In this document: piece by piece, positions 8,403-17,287 of the stretch
How the letters are laid out: each line of letters opens with the position of its first letter
Position numbering within the stretch: position 1 is the stretch's first letter
From: Bacillota bacterium
GTDB lineage: Bacteria; Bacillota; Clostridia; Christensenellales; CAG-138
Direction: 5' to 3'
DNA length: 40,754 bases
Assembly (NCBI GenBank): GCA_023455425.1
Contig: JAEYCM010000050.1
Span: 1-40,754, forward strand
The notes under the pieces: generated by a model
Databases searched by the model: none
Seen by the model: only the letters and a program-made list of their open reading frames with translations
What the model was told of the DNA's origin: nothing
Translations under genes and position numbers: made by a program

Positions 8403-9118
8403 TCAGTCGCGCTAATCTCTTCCGAGTAAAATGGATGCTTGGCTTCTCCGTTTTTCATGGCTATCTGCACAGGTCCCAACATAGCAGCAGGATATCGATA
8501 TCCACCAGGACTCCCTCCCAGACCCGCGGCATATGGTACCGTCGTGTCCTCCAATTCCGGCTTAGGCATGGGTTGGACGTACGTATTAGCTGCCTGCTTG
8601 GGTCTCGGCCTAGCCGCAGGATAGCCACTAGGATTCCCTCCCAGGCCCGCTGCATATGGTATCGTCGTGTCCTCCAATTCCGGCCTGGGTTTGGGTTGGA
8701 CGTAAGCAGGTTTTGGTTTGTTGGGAGCACTTGTCTGCTGGGGCCTTGCCGTTGTAGTAGGATACTCAGCGTGTCCTCCTGGATTCGCTGCGTACGGTAT
8801 CGTATTATTCTCCTGCAACTCGGGATGCATATAGGTGTTCTTATTATTGCGCATTTGCGCAAGCGCCCGCTGCGCAGCCTGTATCCCCGCCACATTCCTT
8901 TCCGCGAGCTTCAACCCCGCCATCGTCATGTTGGGAGCCAACCACTGCTCCGCTTGCCGAAGCTCTGCCATGGTGGGAGCTTTCATTTCCTTTTCCGCCA
9001 GAGCAACGATGATTGCCGAAAGCGGCTTTTGCTCCTGCTGCGTCTTGGCCGCTTTCATTTCCGCCTCTGCCAGACGCAGCCCCGCCATGGTGAGGTTCGT
9101 ACCTGTGTTCTTCGCCAT
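8315..9118 (-). pseudogene. Repeat-rich N-terminal part of the frameshifted C39-like protein
   Basis: The ATG at 9118 follows AGGGGGAAG. The first 90 residues hold imperfect repeats of the type LTMAGLRLAEAEMKA / PTMAELRQAEQWLA / MTMAGLKLAERN. A proline-rich linker follows with three copies of a PELEDTTIPYAAGLGG motif (the first diverged as PELQENNTIPYAANPGG). After SEEISATDPDRE the frame runs into unrelated residues and stops at 8315, while a coherent continuation is found in the -1 frame. The full protein would be roughly 495 residues. The helical repeats resemble secretion leader or scaffold segments, but no family is recognised. It may be a real mutation or an assembly error. Confidence 0.7.
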
Positions 9119-9148
9119 CGTTCTTCCCCCTTACTATTTTGGTAAAAC

Positions 9149-9185
9149 AAAACGGAGCGGGGGATGGGGCAATCCCCAAGCTCCG
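9149..9185 (-). terminator. Terminator after the MFS transporter gene
   Basis: A two-part hairpin with outer stem CGGAGC/GCTCCG (9149-9158 region and 9180-9185) and inner stem GGGGAT/ATCCCC is followed on the minus strand by GTTTTGTTTT. It lies about 85 bases beyond the stop of the transporter gene. Confidence 0.8.
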
Positions 9186-9269
9186 CTCCGGTTCTCCGAT
9201 GCTACCACTATACCACGGGAAAATCTTATTGTGCTGTGAGAAGCGTTGTTAAGGTTGCATTATCTCAAT

Positions 9270-10523
9270 TTAAGAAGCCTTATCCTCCGGCACAAAGAAC
9301 AGCAGCGCAGCGCCGATGAGGAAGGTAATGGCCACGGGGATGACTCCGTCGTTGACGCGGCCGGTCAAAGACATCACGACGCCCATCAGCGCGGTGCCCA
9401 TCACGCTTTCAAACTTGCCGAAAATGTTGTATAGCCCAAAGAATTCGCCCGCGCGGTGCTTATCGGGTATCAGCTTGCCAAAGTAGGAGCGGGAAAGCGC
9501 CTGGATGCCGCCCTGCGCGGTGCCGACCAACCCTGCAAGCAGGAAGAACTGCCACGGGTGTGCCATGATAAAGCCGACAACGCATACCAGCAGGTAGGTC
9601 GCGATGCCGAAATAAAGCATCTTTTTGGCGGAAAACCGGTCGCACAGCTTGCCGTAGAGGATGGAGCACGGAAAGGCGACCACCTGGGTCAGCAGCAGGC
9701 CGAGAATGATGCTGGTGGCGCCAAGGCCGAGCGCCGAGGCGTAGGTGGAGGCCATTTTGATGATGGTACCCACGCCGTCAATATAGAAGAAGTACGCGAT
9801 GAGGAAAATGAACAGACGCTTGTGCTTGCGGATATCCCGGAAGGTGCCGCCCAGGCGTTTTAAACTGTTTGCGATCATGTGCGGTTCCGGTTCAATGGCG
9901 GTGACCTGCCGCACGTTGCGGAAGAATGGGATGGTAAAGAGCGCCCACCATGCGGCGGTAATGAAGCAGGAGACGCGCATGGCCATAAGCTCGCTCACGC
10001 CAATGGAAGGGCCTGCCATGATCAGCCCGATGCTGATGAGGAACGGTATGGTGCTGCCGCCGATGTAGCCCAGGCCAAACCCCCAGGTACTCACTTTATC
10101 CATGCGCTCGGGCGTGGTGATGTCCACAAGGAACGCATCATAAAACACATTTGCGCCCGAGAAGCCGAAGTTTGTGATTCCGTATAAAATCAACAGGCCG
10201 AGGTACGAATTGCTGATGGGGATCAGCCCCGTAGAAAGCACGCCCACCGCAAAGAAGGCGGCAAACAGGCGCATCCTCAGCGTGCGGTAATCCGTAATGG
10301 AGCCCAATATCGGGGCAAGCACGGCGATAGCAAGCCCCGTGAGAGAGCTGGCGTAGCCCCAGTTTGCGGTGTGCTGTACGGCGGATACGCCCGCGCTTTG
10401 CGCCATGGAGCTGGCAAACAGCGGCAGGACCGCAGCAACCAGTATGGAATAAGCGGAGTTGGCCCAATCGTAGAGCATCCATGCGGTTTCTGTCTTTGTA
10501 AACCGCTTCTGTTTTGTTTGCAT
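9270..10523 (-). CDS. MFS transporter, Atg22/UMF1 family
   Basis: This 417-residue integral membrane protein has about twelve hydrophobic segments. Family signatures of the Atg22/UMF1-like major facilitator group are visible: WMLYDWANSAYSILV near the N-terminus and NFGFSGANVFYDAFLVDI in the fourth segment region. Members are annotated as effluxers of amino acids or other small solutes, but the substrate here is unknown. Start ATG at 10523 follows TGAGGG. A TATAAT -10 lies on the minus strand at 10575-10580. The gene is a single unit closed by the terminator at 9149-9185. Confidence 0.88.
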   Translation of the reverse strand: MQTKQKRFTKTETAWMLYDWANSAYSILVAAVLPLFASSMAQSAGVSAVQHTANWGYASSLTGLAIAVLAPILGSITDYRTLRMRLFAAFFAVGVLSTGLIPISNSYLGLLILYGITNFGFSGANVFYDAFLVDITTPERMDKVSTWGFGLGYIGGSTIPFLISIGLIMAGPSIGVSELMAMRVSCFITAAWWALFTIPFFRNVRQVTAIEPEPHMIANSLKRLGGTFRDIRKHKRLFIFLIAYFFYIDGVGTIIKMASTYASALGLGATSIILGLLLTQVVAFPCSILYGKLCDRFSAKKMLYFGIATYLLVCVVGFIMAHPWQFFLLAGLVGTAQGGIQALSRSYFGKLIPDKHRAGEFFGLYNIFGKFESVMGTALMGVVMSLTGRVNDGVIPVAITFLIGAALLFFVPEDKAS

Positions 10524-10705
10524 GGGTGGCCCTCATTTCTAAGAAGATGTGCTTCATATACGCTGCTTTACCTTATTATAGAAAATATATGGCGGGATGT
10601 ATAGCGCAATGAACCATGCCGGGTAAAATTCTGCGGCCCCGCTTTGTAAAATCCGCGTAACGGCAGAGCGGCTCCCGCTTTACGGGACTGTTCACGCGGG
10701 AACTG

Positions 10706-10714
10706 TGCTATAAT
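10706..10714 (+). promoter_or_regulatory. Extended -10 promoter of the glyoxalase-esterase-tadA run
   Basis: TGC followed by TATAAT forms an extended -10 element about 50 bases before the ATG at 10765. No good -35 hexamer is seen, which is tolerated with an extended -10. Confidence 0.55.
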
Positions 10715-10764
10715 AGAGGCGCGGCGCGGTATGCCGCACGTTTGAAGAAGAAAGGAAATTGCGC

Positions 10765-11136
10765 ATGCGTTTTCGGATGGTACATAACAACTTTAATGTG
10801 ACGGATTTAGACAGGAGCCTCGCGTTTTACAAAGAGGCGCTGGGGCTTACGCCCGTGCGGGAAAAGACAGCGCCCGACGGCTCATTCCGGCTCATGTTCC
10901 TTTCGGACGGAACGGGCGGCCACCAACTGGAGCTAACCTGGGTCAAAGACCATCCGCAGGCGTATGACTTGGGAGAAAACGAGTTCCATCTTGCCTTCGA
11001 AACGGAGGATATGGAAGCCGCTCACGCCCGCCATAAAGAGATGGGCTGCATCTGCTACGAAAACCCGCGGATGGGCATTTATTTTATTTCCGATCCGGAC
11101 AATTATTGGCTGGAAATTGTTCCCGCCAAGGGATGA
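10765..11136 (+). CDS. Glyoxalase I-like (VOC superfamily) protein
   Basis: This 123-residue single-domain VOC protein has a lactoylglutathione-lyase look. Four metal-ligand positions can be seen: H7 (MVHNNFNVTDLDRSLAFYK), the glutamate in QLELTW, the histidine in NEFHLAF and the glutamate in WLEIV near the C-terminus. The family isomerises the hemithioacetal of methylglyoxal and a thiol. Firmicutes often use bacillithiol or other cofactors, so the exact substrate is open. The ATG at 10765 is preferred over a TTG six bases earlier because AAAGGA lies eight bases before it. Confidence 0.88.
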   Translation: MRFRMVHNNFNVTDLDRSLAFYKEALGLTPVREKTAPDGSFRLMFLSDGTGGHQLELTWVKDHPQAYDLGENEFHLAFETEDMEAAHARHKEMGCICYENPRMGIYFISDPDNYWLEIVPAKG

Positions 11137-11252
11137 ACAAATCCGCGGCAGCCGCCGTTTACGCGCCCTGCCGCAGATGATATACTACTCTTTAGGTTAC
11201 TTGTTCAGTTTGCGCTGTTTCAAGCAAGGGATGCCTGGGAGGTGGCGCGTTT

Positions 11253-12056
11253 ATGGGAAACAGGACCATCACGCCGGATACGCGGCAGGCGTTTGATACG
11301 CTTGCGCAGCCGTATTTTCATAAGGGCGGCGCTGCGGGTTGCCTTGTGATGCATGGGTTCACCGGCACGCCCGCCAATGTGCGTTATATCGCGGAGGCGC
11401 TTGCGGCACAAGGGCATACAGTCTATTCCCCCATGCTCAGCGGCCACGGGACCTCTCTTCGGGATATGAACGCGCGGCGTTATACGGACTGGCTGCGCGA
11501 CGCGGAGGAAGGCTACGAAAAGCTCAAAGAGGCGGGCTGTACGGAAATCGTCGTCATGGGTCACTCCATGGGCGGGGTATTGGCCATGCTCCTTGCGGAA
11601 CGCAAAGAGGTAAGCGGCCTTGTGCTTTTCTGCGCGCCGCTGCGCCTGAAGGCGTACCTGTTCCTTGCGGGGCCGGTCGGGGCGGTAAAGCCTTATCTAT
11701 ATGATAACGTGCCCGCGACCTACCGGGGCAACCCGTATGCGCAGGGATATATCGGCACCCCGCTCCGGCGCATTCGGGATATAAGGCGGCTGTGCGCGCT
11801 TGCAAAGCAGGGGTTGTACAAAGTCACCTGCCCCGTGCTGCTGTTTCAGTCCCGCAACGACAACCGTGTGGATTTAAGCAGCGTGGGCATGATAGAACGC
11901 GGCGTAAACAGTTCCGCGGTTACTACCGTATATTTGGAGCGCTCCACGCACGGCTGCCCCTACGGGCAGGAACGGGAGGACGTAGCGGCGCGCTGCCTGA
12001 TGTTTGTGGAAGAAAATACAGGGCGGCAAAGCGTTGCGGCGGACCGGGGCGCGTAA
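11253..12056 (+). CDS. Alpha/beta-hydrolase carboxylesterase, Est30-like
   Basis: This 267-residue serine hydrolase has the oxyanion motif HGFTGTP (34-40), nucleophile elbow GHSMGG with S105, acid candidate D203 (QSRNDNRVD) and catalytic H233 (STHGCPYG). These are the landmarks of Est30-type carboxylesterases and monoacylglycerol lipases of Firmicutes, which cleave short to medium acyl esters in the cytoplasm. The ATG follows GGGAGGTGG. It lies 32 bases upstream of tadA and probably shares a transcript. The C-terminal tail after residue 255 is poorly conserved-looking. Confidence 0.9.
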   Translation: MGNRTITPDTRQAFDTLAQPYFHKGGAAGCLVMHGFTGTPANVRYIAEALAAQGHTVYSPMLSGHGTSLRDMNARRYTDWLRDAEEGYEKLKEAGCTEIVVMGHSMGGVLAMLLAERKEVSGLVLFCAPLRLKAYLFLAGPVGAVKPYLYDNVPATYRGNPYAQGYIGTPLRRIRDIRRLCALAKQGLYKVTCPVLLFQSRNDNRVDLSSVGMIERGVNSSAVTTVYLERSTHGCPYGQEREDVAARCLMFVEENTGRQSVAADRGA

Positions 12057-12088
12057 ATCAAGCGCAGACGGCAAGGGAGGTAAAAAGA

Positions 12089-12526
12089 ATGGACGAGCGT
12101 TTTATGCGTATGGCGTTGGAGGAGGCGCAGCGCGCATTTGAACTCGACGAGGTGCCGGTTGGGGCGGTGCTGGTGCAAAACGGCAAGGTAATCGCCCGGG
12201 GGCACAACCTGTGCGAGGCCGCAAGCGACCCCACGGCGCACGCGGAGCTGAACGTGATCCGGGAAGGCGCGCGCAAGCAGGGGGGGCGCTTAAACGGGAG
12301 CACGCTCTATGTCACGCTGGAGCCCTGCGCCATGTGTACGGGCGCTGCCATCAACGCCCGGGTTTCGCGCATTGTGTTCGGCGCGTTTGACGCGCGCGCG
12401 GGCTGCTGCGGTTCCGTGGCCGATATTACGGACGGCTGGTTCAACCATACCATCGAGCTTTCCGGCGGCGTGCTGGAAGAAGAGTGCGCACAGCTGCTGC
12501 AGGCATTTTTTGAAAAGAAGCGGTAA
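12089..12526 (+). CDS. tadA: tRNA-specific adenosine deaminase
   Basis: This 145-residue protein deaminates A34 to inosine in the wobble position of tRNA-Arg(ACG). The zinc and catalytic residues are all present: H51 and E53 in the HAE motif (TAHAELNVI) and C80/C83 in PCAMC. The length is standard. The ATG at 12089 follows AAGGGAGG; an open frame continues upstream through the esterase gene but is only a shadow. In many Firmicutes tadA is followed by the SRP RNA and dnaX, which are not found here. Confidence 0.96.
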   Translation: MDERFMRMALEEAQRAFELDEVPVGAVLVQNGKVIARGHNLCEAASDPTAHAELNVIREGARKQGGRLNGSTLYVTLEPCAMCTGAAINARVSRIVFGAFDARAGCCGSVADITDGWFNHTIELSGGVLEEECAQLLQAFFEKKR

Positions 12527-12607
12527 CGGCACAGAGGAAAATCCCGGACAGATTGGATTAGATTTTATTAACAAAGTTTGAACATTGTGGATACAGCGCA
12601 ACCAGCA

Positions 12608-12637
12608 TTGCACCTGCTTCGTTTTAGTTGATATAAT
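12608..12637 (+). promoter_or_regulatory. SigA-type promoter of the sortase operon
   Basis: TTGCAC (12608-12613), an 18-base spacer and TATAAT (12632-12637), about 97 bases before the ATG at 12734. It starts a unit with the membrane protein and two sortase fusions. Confidence 0.75.
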
Positions 12638-12733
12638 ACGCATGAACAGGATGTCCGGCTGCGCTTTGTCCATGACTCCCGCTTGTGGAAGCGGCATTTT
12701 ATGGAAACCGGGGAACCCCGGGAGGAGGGCAGC

Positions 12734-13174
12734 ATGGACAGCATGTTCGTGATTTTCGAGGTGGGGCTGGGCGTCTACATTTTATATGGCGCCGTAATGA
12801 AATCGGGTCAGATGTTCAAGAACGAGAACATCAAAAAGGGCATGGAAGAACAATACCGCAACCTGATTCGGTTATTTTCTTTCATACTCGGGCCGCTGAT
12901 GATTGCGCTGGGCGTGGTTGATTATCTCAACATCAGCGCGGGCAATGGCGGCTGGAATATCCCGCTTTACATTCTGTGGGGATTGACACTCGTTGGGATC
13001 ATTCTTCTGTTTGTGTTTACGCTGCGCATGACGGACAGAAGCAAGAAACAGCAGTCCGCCGGAAGGCCCCGTGGCGAAAAACCGGCACCCCGCGCCGCCT
13101 TTGAGTTCGATGAGGAGGAAAAGAAGCCCTCCGCTCCGAATAAACGCGGCAGCGACGGGAATAAAAAGGATTGA
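12734..13174 (+). CDS. Small membrane protein, three TM segments, unknown function
   Basis: This 146-residue protein has three hydrophobic segments (about residues 4-22, 46-67 and 78-99), then a charged cytoplasmic-type tail rich in K, E and D (FDEEEKKPSAPNKRGSDGNKK). No family is recognised. The ATG at 12734 follows GGAGGAGGG; a longer in-frame version from 12683 lacks such a site. It precedes the two sortase fusions by 56 bases and shares their promoter, so a role in their export or membrane placement is possible but only inferred. Confidence 0.75.
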   Translation: MDSMFVIFEVGLGVYILYGAVMKSGQMFKNENIKKGMEEQYRNLIRLFSFILGPLMIALGVVDYLNISAGNGGWNIPLYILWGLTLVGIILLFVFTLRMTDRSKKQQSAGRPRGEKPAPRAAFEFDEEEKKPSAPNKRGSDGNKKD

Positions 13175-13230
13175 CGCCCAAACGGTAAGTTTTCCCATAT
13201 TTCCACACGCAGATTTGAAAGGGGATTCCA

Positions 13231-14529
13231 ATGTCATTGAACCGGACCGCGCGCTTTGGCGCGCTATTGCTCGCTCTCGTCGTAATGCTCAGCGTATTCA
13301 TTCCCACAGCGGCCGCTGTAACCGCGACCGTAACTGCGGTCACCACGGGCAGCGCCATGCTGCGTACAGGCCCCGGCACGAGCTACACCTCGCTCACTAA
13401 GGTTGCAAAAGGCACCACGGTAACGGTTTTGGATAACACCAGCACAAGCGGCTGGTGGAAGGTAAACGTTTCCGGGCAGGAAGGCTATATCACCGCGCAG
13501 TATCTCAAAATCTCGTCCGTTTCCGCTCCCACCTCCGAAAAGGTGACAAAGGAAGTGGTCACCATCCGGAACACCGTGCTGCGCACGGGCCCGAGCCGCT
13601 CTTATGATCTGGTGACCAAGATTGAGCCGGGCGAGCATGTGAGCATACTGGACGCCACCTTCAGCAAGACCTGGGTCCCTGCCTCCTACAACGGGGTTAC
13701 GGGCTATATCGATTTGGCGCACGTGAAGGAAGACAGCTTGTTGAGCGCAGAATCATCCGCCGCGACACCCAAGCCCACGGCGACCCCCGCCCCCACCGCC
13801 ACGCCCAAGCCGGCTGCGGCAGCGGCGGCAAACGCGCAGACCGCGACCGGGGACGTTGCGGAAGAAGGCACCAAGACCAGCACCAATATCTCCGCAAGCG
13901 ATACGCTCGCGAAAAAGATCGCCGGCGCAAAGAAGATCAATTCCGACACCCTGGGTTGGATCAGCGTGCCGGGCACCAATGTGGATGAACCCATACTCTA
14001 CGGCGCGAACTGGTACTACGCCAGCCATAACATCTATAAGAAGAAGTCTTATGAAGGCGTGTACCCCTTCTCCAACCGCCTGACCAAGAACGTGGTCATA
14101 TTCGGGCACAACCTGCGCGGCTCCAGCAGCGTGTTCCATCAGCTGCACCACCTGCAGGAAGCGGCGCTCGGATACTCGAAGTGCCAGTCCGGTTCCTGCG
14201 GAAGAGGACTTTCTTCCAGCCTGAAGGATTGGTACAAGACCAGCGCAGGCCGTACATGGAATATTTCCATATTCGGCAAGCAGAAGTGGGAAGTGTTCGC
14301 CATGTATGAGGTAAAGGCGAACGAGCCCATCGCCACGCTGCGCAACAACTGGAACCTGAATCCCTCGGCCAAGAGCTGGATCGATTACCAGCTCAACCGT
14401 TCGGAAATCAAGTTCGGCGTGCCCGTAACGGAAAAGGACCAGCTTATGACGCTGATCACCTGCGGCACCAATTACGACTCCGCCACCGCGAATTCCCGCC
14501 TGTTTGTGTTCCTCAAGAACGTGGACTGA
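13231..14529 (+). CDS. Secreted sortase B-like protein with two SH3b domains
   Basis: This 432-residue protein starts with a signal peptide (to about residue 29, PTAAAV). Two SH3b wall-binding domains follow (about 33-95 and 106-166; motifs LRTGPGTSYTSL and LRTGPSRSYDLV). A TP/PKPTATPAP-type linker (179-200) leads to a class B sortase domain from about 225. The catalytic triad is intact: H293 (IFGHNLRG), C411 (LITCGTNYD) and R423 (NSRLFVFLK). Sortases join sorted proteins to peptidoglycan or form pili. The fusion to wall-binding SH3b modules is unusual. No LPxTG or NPxTN substrate is found in the window. A near-paralogue follows 58 bases downstream. Confidence 0.88.
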   Translation: MSLNRTARFGALLLALVVMLSVFIPTAAAVTATVTAVTTGSAMLRTGPGTSYTSLTKVAKGTTVTVLDNTSTSGWWKVNVSGQEGYITAQYLKISSVSAPTSEKVTKEVVTIRNTVLRTGPSRSYDLVTKIEPGEHVSILDATFSKTWVPASYNGVTGYIDLAHVKEDSLLSAESSAATPKPTATPAPTATPKPAAAAAANAQTATGDVAEEGTKTSTNISASDTLAKKIAGAKKINSDTLGWISVPGTNVDEPILYGANWYYASHNIYKKKSYEGVYPFSNRLTKNVVIFGHNLRGSSSVFHQLHHLQEAALGYSKCQSGSCGRGLSSSLKDWYKTSAGRTWNISIFGKQKWEVFAMYEVKANEPIATLRNNWNLNPSAKSWIDYQLNRSEIKFGVPVTEKDQLMTLITCGTNYDSATANSRLFVFLKNVD

Positions 14530-14587
14530 CGCGGATTAAAAACAAGGGACTTATAAAAAAACACCAACGACAAGGAGGGAACATCTC

Positions 14588-16303
14588 ATGAAAACTACCC
14601 GCAAGGGGCTGCGTATCCTGGCGCTGACGCTGTGCATGGCCGTACTGCTCGGCTTAGCTGTGCCCGCGCTCGCAGCAAACGTCACGGCCTACGGCAAGGT
14701 TGCCGCAGATAATACACAGGTGTATGCGACCGCAGACAAGACCACCGTCATCGGCACGTTCGCAAAGAACGACATCGTAGGTATCGAATCTCAGGTGAGC
14801 GCCAAGGGCGTCTATGTAATCCGCACCACCGCCACCGGCACTGCGGTAGGTTACATTGAAAAGACCGCCGTGTCCCTGGTGACGAGCGGCACGCTTTCCA
14901 ACATGAAGGCGGCTTCCGGCGCTGCGGCCACCACCGGCACCATCTACAATGTAAGCAGCTACACGAACATGCGTGAAAAGGCGGACGCCAAAAGCACGCT
15001 GATCACGAAGGTCAACAAGGGCACCACGGTCACCATCCTGGGCGAAAGCGGCAGCTTCTACCAGGTTTCCTACAACGGAAAGACCGGCTATATCTCCAAG
15101 TCCTATGTGCAGGTCAGCTCCGGCTCCAGCTCTTCGGGCGGCAGCACGAGCACCACGGGCACCACGACCCAGGCGGTCAGACTGACCTCCAAGGCCGGCA
15201 GCGGTTCCTCTGTTGTTTCGGTCAGCAAGGGCGCAACCGTTACCATCCTGGGTGAAAGCGGAAGCTATTACCAGGTTTCCTATAACGGCAAGACGGGTTA
15301 TGTGTCAAAGTCCTACGTGCAGGTCAGCGCGAGCTCCGGCAGCACGGGCAGCGCCACAGGCGTTATCTATAATGTAAGCAGCTATGCGAACATGCGCGCC
15401 AAGGCGGACAGCAAGAGCACGCTGGTCATGAAGGTTAACAAGGGTACCACGGTCACCATCCTGGGCGAAAGCGGCAGCTACTATCAGGTAAGCGCTTCCG
15501 GCAAGACCGGTTATGTGGATAAGAGGTATGTACAGGCGACTGATACTACCGCCCCCACCACCGGCTCCATTGGCGGCAAGGATACCGGCGCCATCACCGT
15601 GGGCAAGGGCGACATCAAGGTGCAGCCGTACGAGTCCACCATTCCCTCGACCATCAAGACCGCCATGGATAAGGCCAAGAAGGCCAACTCCGACGTCATC
15701 GGCTACATCAGCATCAGCGGCACGAACATCTCCCACCCGATCCTCTTCAAGAAGGGCGATGTCCACTATTACGCGAACCACAGCGCCACCAAGGCAAGCT
15801 CCAGCTCCGGCGCGGTTTATGCCTTCTACGGCGACATGGTGCGCAACAACACCATCACGGGCCACAACATGCGCCAGTCCGGCACGATGCTGCACCAGCT
15901 CCACTACCTGCAGGAAAAGACGCTCGGCTACACCGTGCATCAGACCACCGATTCAGGTGCGAAGAAGGGCTCTCTCACCAACATCCCGAGCCTGGCCGTC
16001 GCCAGCAACCGCACCTGGAACGTCAGCCTGTTCGGCTACAACCAGTGGCAGGTTTGGGCGATGTACGAGACCCCCGCAAACGAATCCTCGAGCACGCTCA
16101 AGTACAATATCAACCCCTTGAGCAGCTCCAGCCCCTCTCAGGTGAAGGCATGGATCGAGTACCAGAAGAACCGCTCCGAATATAAGTTCAATACGCCGGT
16201 TTCCACGGACGATATCTTCCTCACCGTTTATACCTGCGGCAACAACTTCGATTACGCCACCGCGCAGTCCCGCATCTACTTCTTCCTCAAGGCTGTGAAG
16301 TAA
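14588..16303 (+). CDS. Secreted sortase B-like protein with SH3b repeats (paralogue)
   Basis: This 571-residue protein has a signal peptide with AxA-type site (VPALAANV), a degenerate N-terminal SH3-like segment (33-97) and three further SH3b repeats (about 117-176, 193-246, 259-316). The repeats share KGTTVTILGESGSYYQVS almost word for word, showing recent internal duplication. The sortase domain (about 345-571) keeps H426 (TITGHNMRQ), C550 (VYTCGNNFD) and R562 (QSRIYFFLK). The ATG follows AAGGAGGGAAC. It probably works on the cell surface like its upstream neighbour; substrate unknown. A perfect palindromic terminator follows. Confidence 0.88.
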   Translation: MKTTRKGLRILALTLCMAVLLGLAVPALAANVTAYGKVAADNTQVYATADKTTVIGTFAKNDIVGIESQVSAKGVYVIRTTATGTAVGYIEKTAVSLVTSGTLSNMKAASGAAATTGTIYNVSSYTNMREKADAKSTLITKVNKGTTVTILGESGSFYQVSYNGKTGYISKSYVQVSSGSSSSGGSTSTTGTTTQAVRLTSKAGSGSSVVSVSKGATVTILGESGSYYQVSYNGKTGYVSKSYVQVSASSGSTGSATGVIYNVSSYANMRAKADSKSTLVMKVNKGTTVTILGESGSYYQVSASGKTGYVDKRYVQATDTTAPTTGSIGGKDTGAITVGKGDIKVQPYESTIPSTIKTAMDKAKKANSDVIGYISISGTNISHPILFKKGDVHYYANHSATKASSSSGAVYAFYGDMVRNNTITGHNMRQSGTMLHQLHYLQEKTLGYTVHQTTDSGAKKGSLTNIPSLAVASNRTWNVSLFGYNQWQVWAMYETPANESSSTLKYNINPLSSSSPSQVKAWIEYQKNRSEYKFNTPVSTDDIFLTVYTCGNNFDYATAQSRIYFFLKAVK

Positions 16304-16330
16304 CAGGGATTATACAACGGATCATCCAAC

Positions 16331-16356
16331 AAAGCGGCGCATATGCGCCGCTTTTT
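16331..16356 (+). terminator. Terminator of the sortase operon
   Basis: AAAGCGGCGCAT (16331-16342) and ATGCGCCGCTTT (16343-16354) form a perfect palindrome followed by further T. It lies 28 bases after the stop of the second sortase gene. Confidence 0.92.
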
Positions 16357-16410
16357 GCTATCCTCTTCGCAGCAGAGCAAGGGCTTTTCATATAGATATA
16401 AACCGCAGTC

Positions 16411-16439
16411 TTGCGGATAAGTAAATTTGTGGATACAAT
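16411..16439 (+). promoter_or_regulatory. SigA-type promoter upstream of the 16470 gene
   Basis: TTGCGG (16411-16416), a 17-base spacer and TACAAT (16434-16439), about 30 bases before the ATG at 16470. Confidence 0.7.
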
Positions 16440-16469
16440 GTAACGCAAGTGACATGCGGGGGTGTTGTT

Positions 16470-17204
16470 ATGAAAAATCAGTACGTAGGCGACATCGGAG
16501 ATTATGGGAAAATGGGCCTGCTGCGAATATTGCAACATGCCGGGTTTCGGGTTGGGGTGAACTGGTACCTGACCCCTGATGACAACAGTAAGGATGGCCG
16601 CCACATTCATTATTTGGACAAGCCGTGCGATACACCGGATACTTACCTGCATAAGGCGCTTTCCCAACTGGTAAAGATGGGATGCCGCAACGTCAGCGGG
16701 TTAGAAACCTCTGATTTGCTGCCCGGGGCTGTCTTTTACAACGAGACGCTTGATTACAGCCAAACAAATCAAGCGTCAGAGAGAAAAGCTATTCGGATCC
16801 GGTGGGATGAATCAGCGCGCAAGCGCCTGAAAGACTGTGATATTGTATTTCTTGATCCCGATAACGGGTTGGAAGTCAACAGCACAAAGCCATATGATAT
16901 GGCGGGGAACAAATATGTAACGTATGAGGAAGCCGCGCAGTATTACGCAGCGGGTAAAAGCGTGCTTATCTATAATCATCGGGACAGATCGACGGAAGAA
17001 AAGTACACCGAACGGTTCCGCCGCTTTTGTGATATGCCGGATACAGAAGATGCGCATCTATTGTGCTTGACCTTTAGGCGGGTATCTGTACGGGATTATG
17101 TGCTGTTAAGCCAAACGGAACATCTAAACAGATTAAAACCCGCAATGGACAATGTCTTTGGAAGTTCGTGGGCAAATTATTTCTCTTACCGCGCAATCTT
17201 ATAG
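16470..17204 (+). CDS. Conserved protein of unknown function (MKNQYxGDxxDYxK family)
   Basis: This 244-residue soluble protein begins MKNQYVGDIGDYGKMGLLRI. I recognise the N-terminal phrase from scattered bacterial proteins with no assigned role. The centre holds DIVFLDPDNGLEV (residues about 121-133) and VLIYNHRD, an arrangement of strand-acidic motif-strand that recalls the Rossmann-like fold of methyltransferase or nuclease-like proteins, but no glycine-rich SAM loop is obvious. The ATG at 16470 follows GGGGGTG and a good promoter precedes it. It stands alone, between the sortase terminator and a convergent terminator. Function is open. Confidence 0.75.
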   Translation: MKNQYVGDIGDYGKMGLLRILQHAGFRVGVNWYLTPDDNSKDGRHIHYLDKPCDTPDTYLHKALSQLVKMGCRNVSGLETSDLLPGAVFYNETLDYSQTNQASERKAIRIRWDESARKRLKDCDIVFLDPDNGLEVNSTKPYDMAGNKYVTYEEAAQYYAAGKSVLIYNHRDRSTEEKYTERFRRFCDMPDTEDAHLLCLTFRRVSVRDYVLLSQTEHLNRLKPAMDNVFGSSWANYFSYRAIL

Positions 17205-17223
17205 ACGAAAGCTTCCAGTAAAA

Positions 17224-17250
17224 AGCCCCCGTCCATGCGGAACGGGGGCT
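17224..17250. terminator. Bidirectional terminator between convergent genes
   Basis: AGCCCCCGT (17224-17232) pairs with ACGGGGGCT (17242-17250); A-rich on the left and T-rich on the right. It serves the 16470 gene and the minus-strand SpoIID-SH3b gene. Confidence 0.88.
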
Positions 17251-17287
17251 TTCACATTGTTGTCCGTGGCCGGTTGATCAGACCGGC

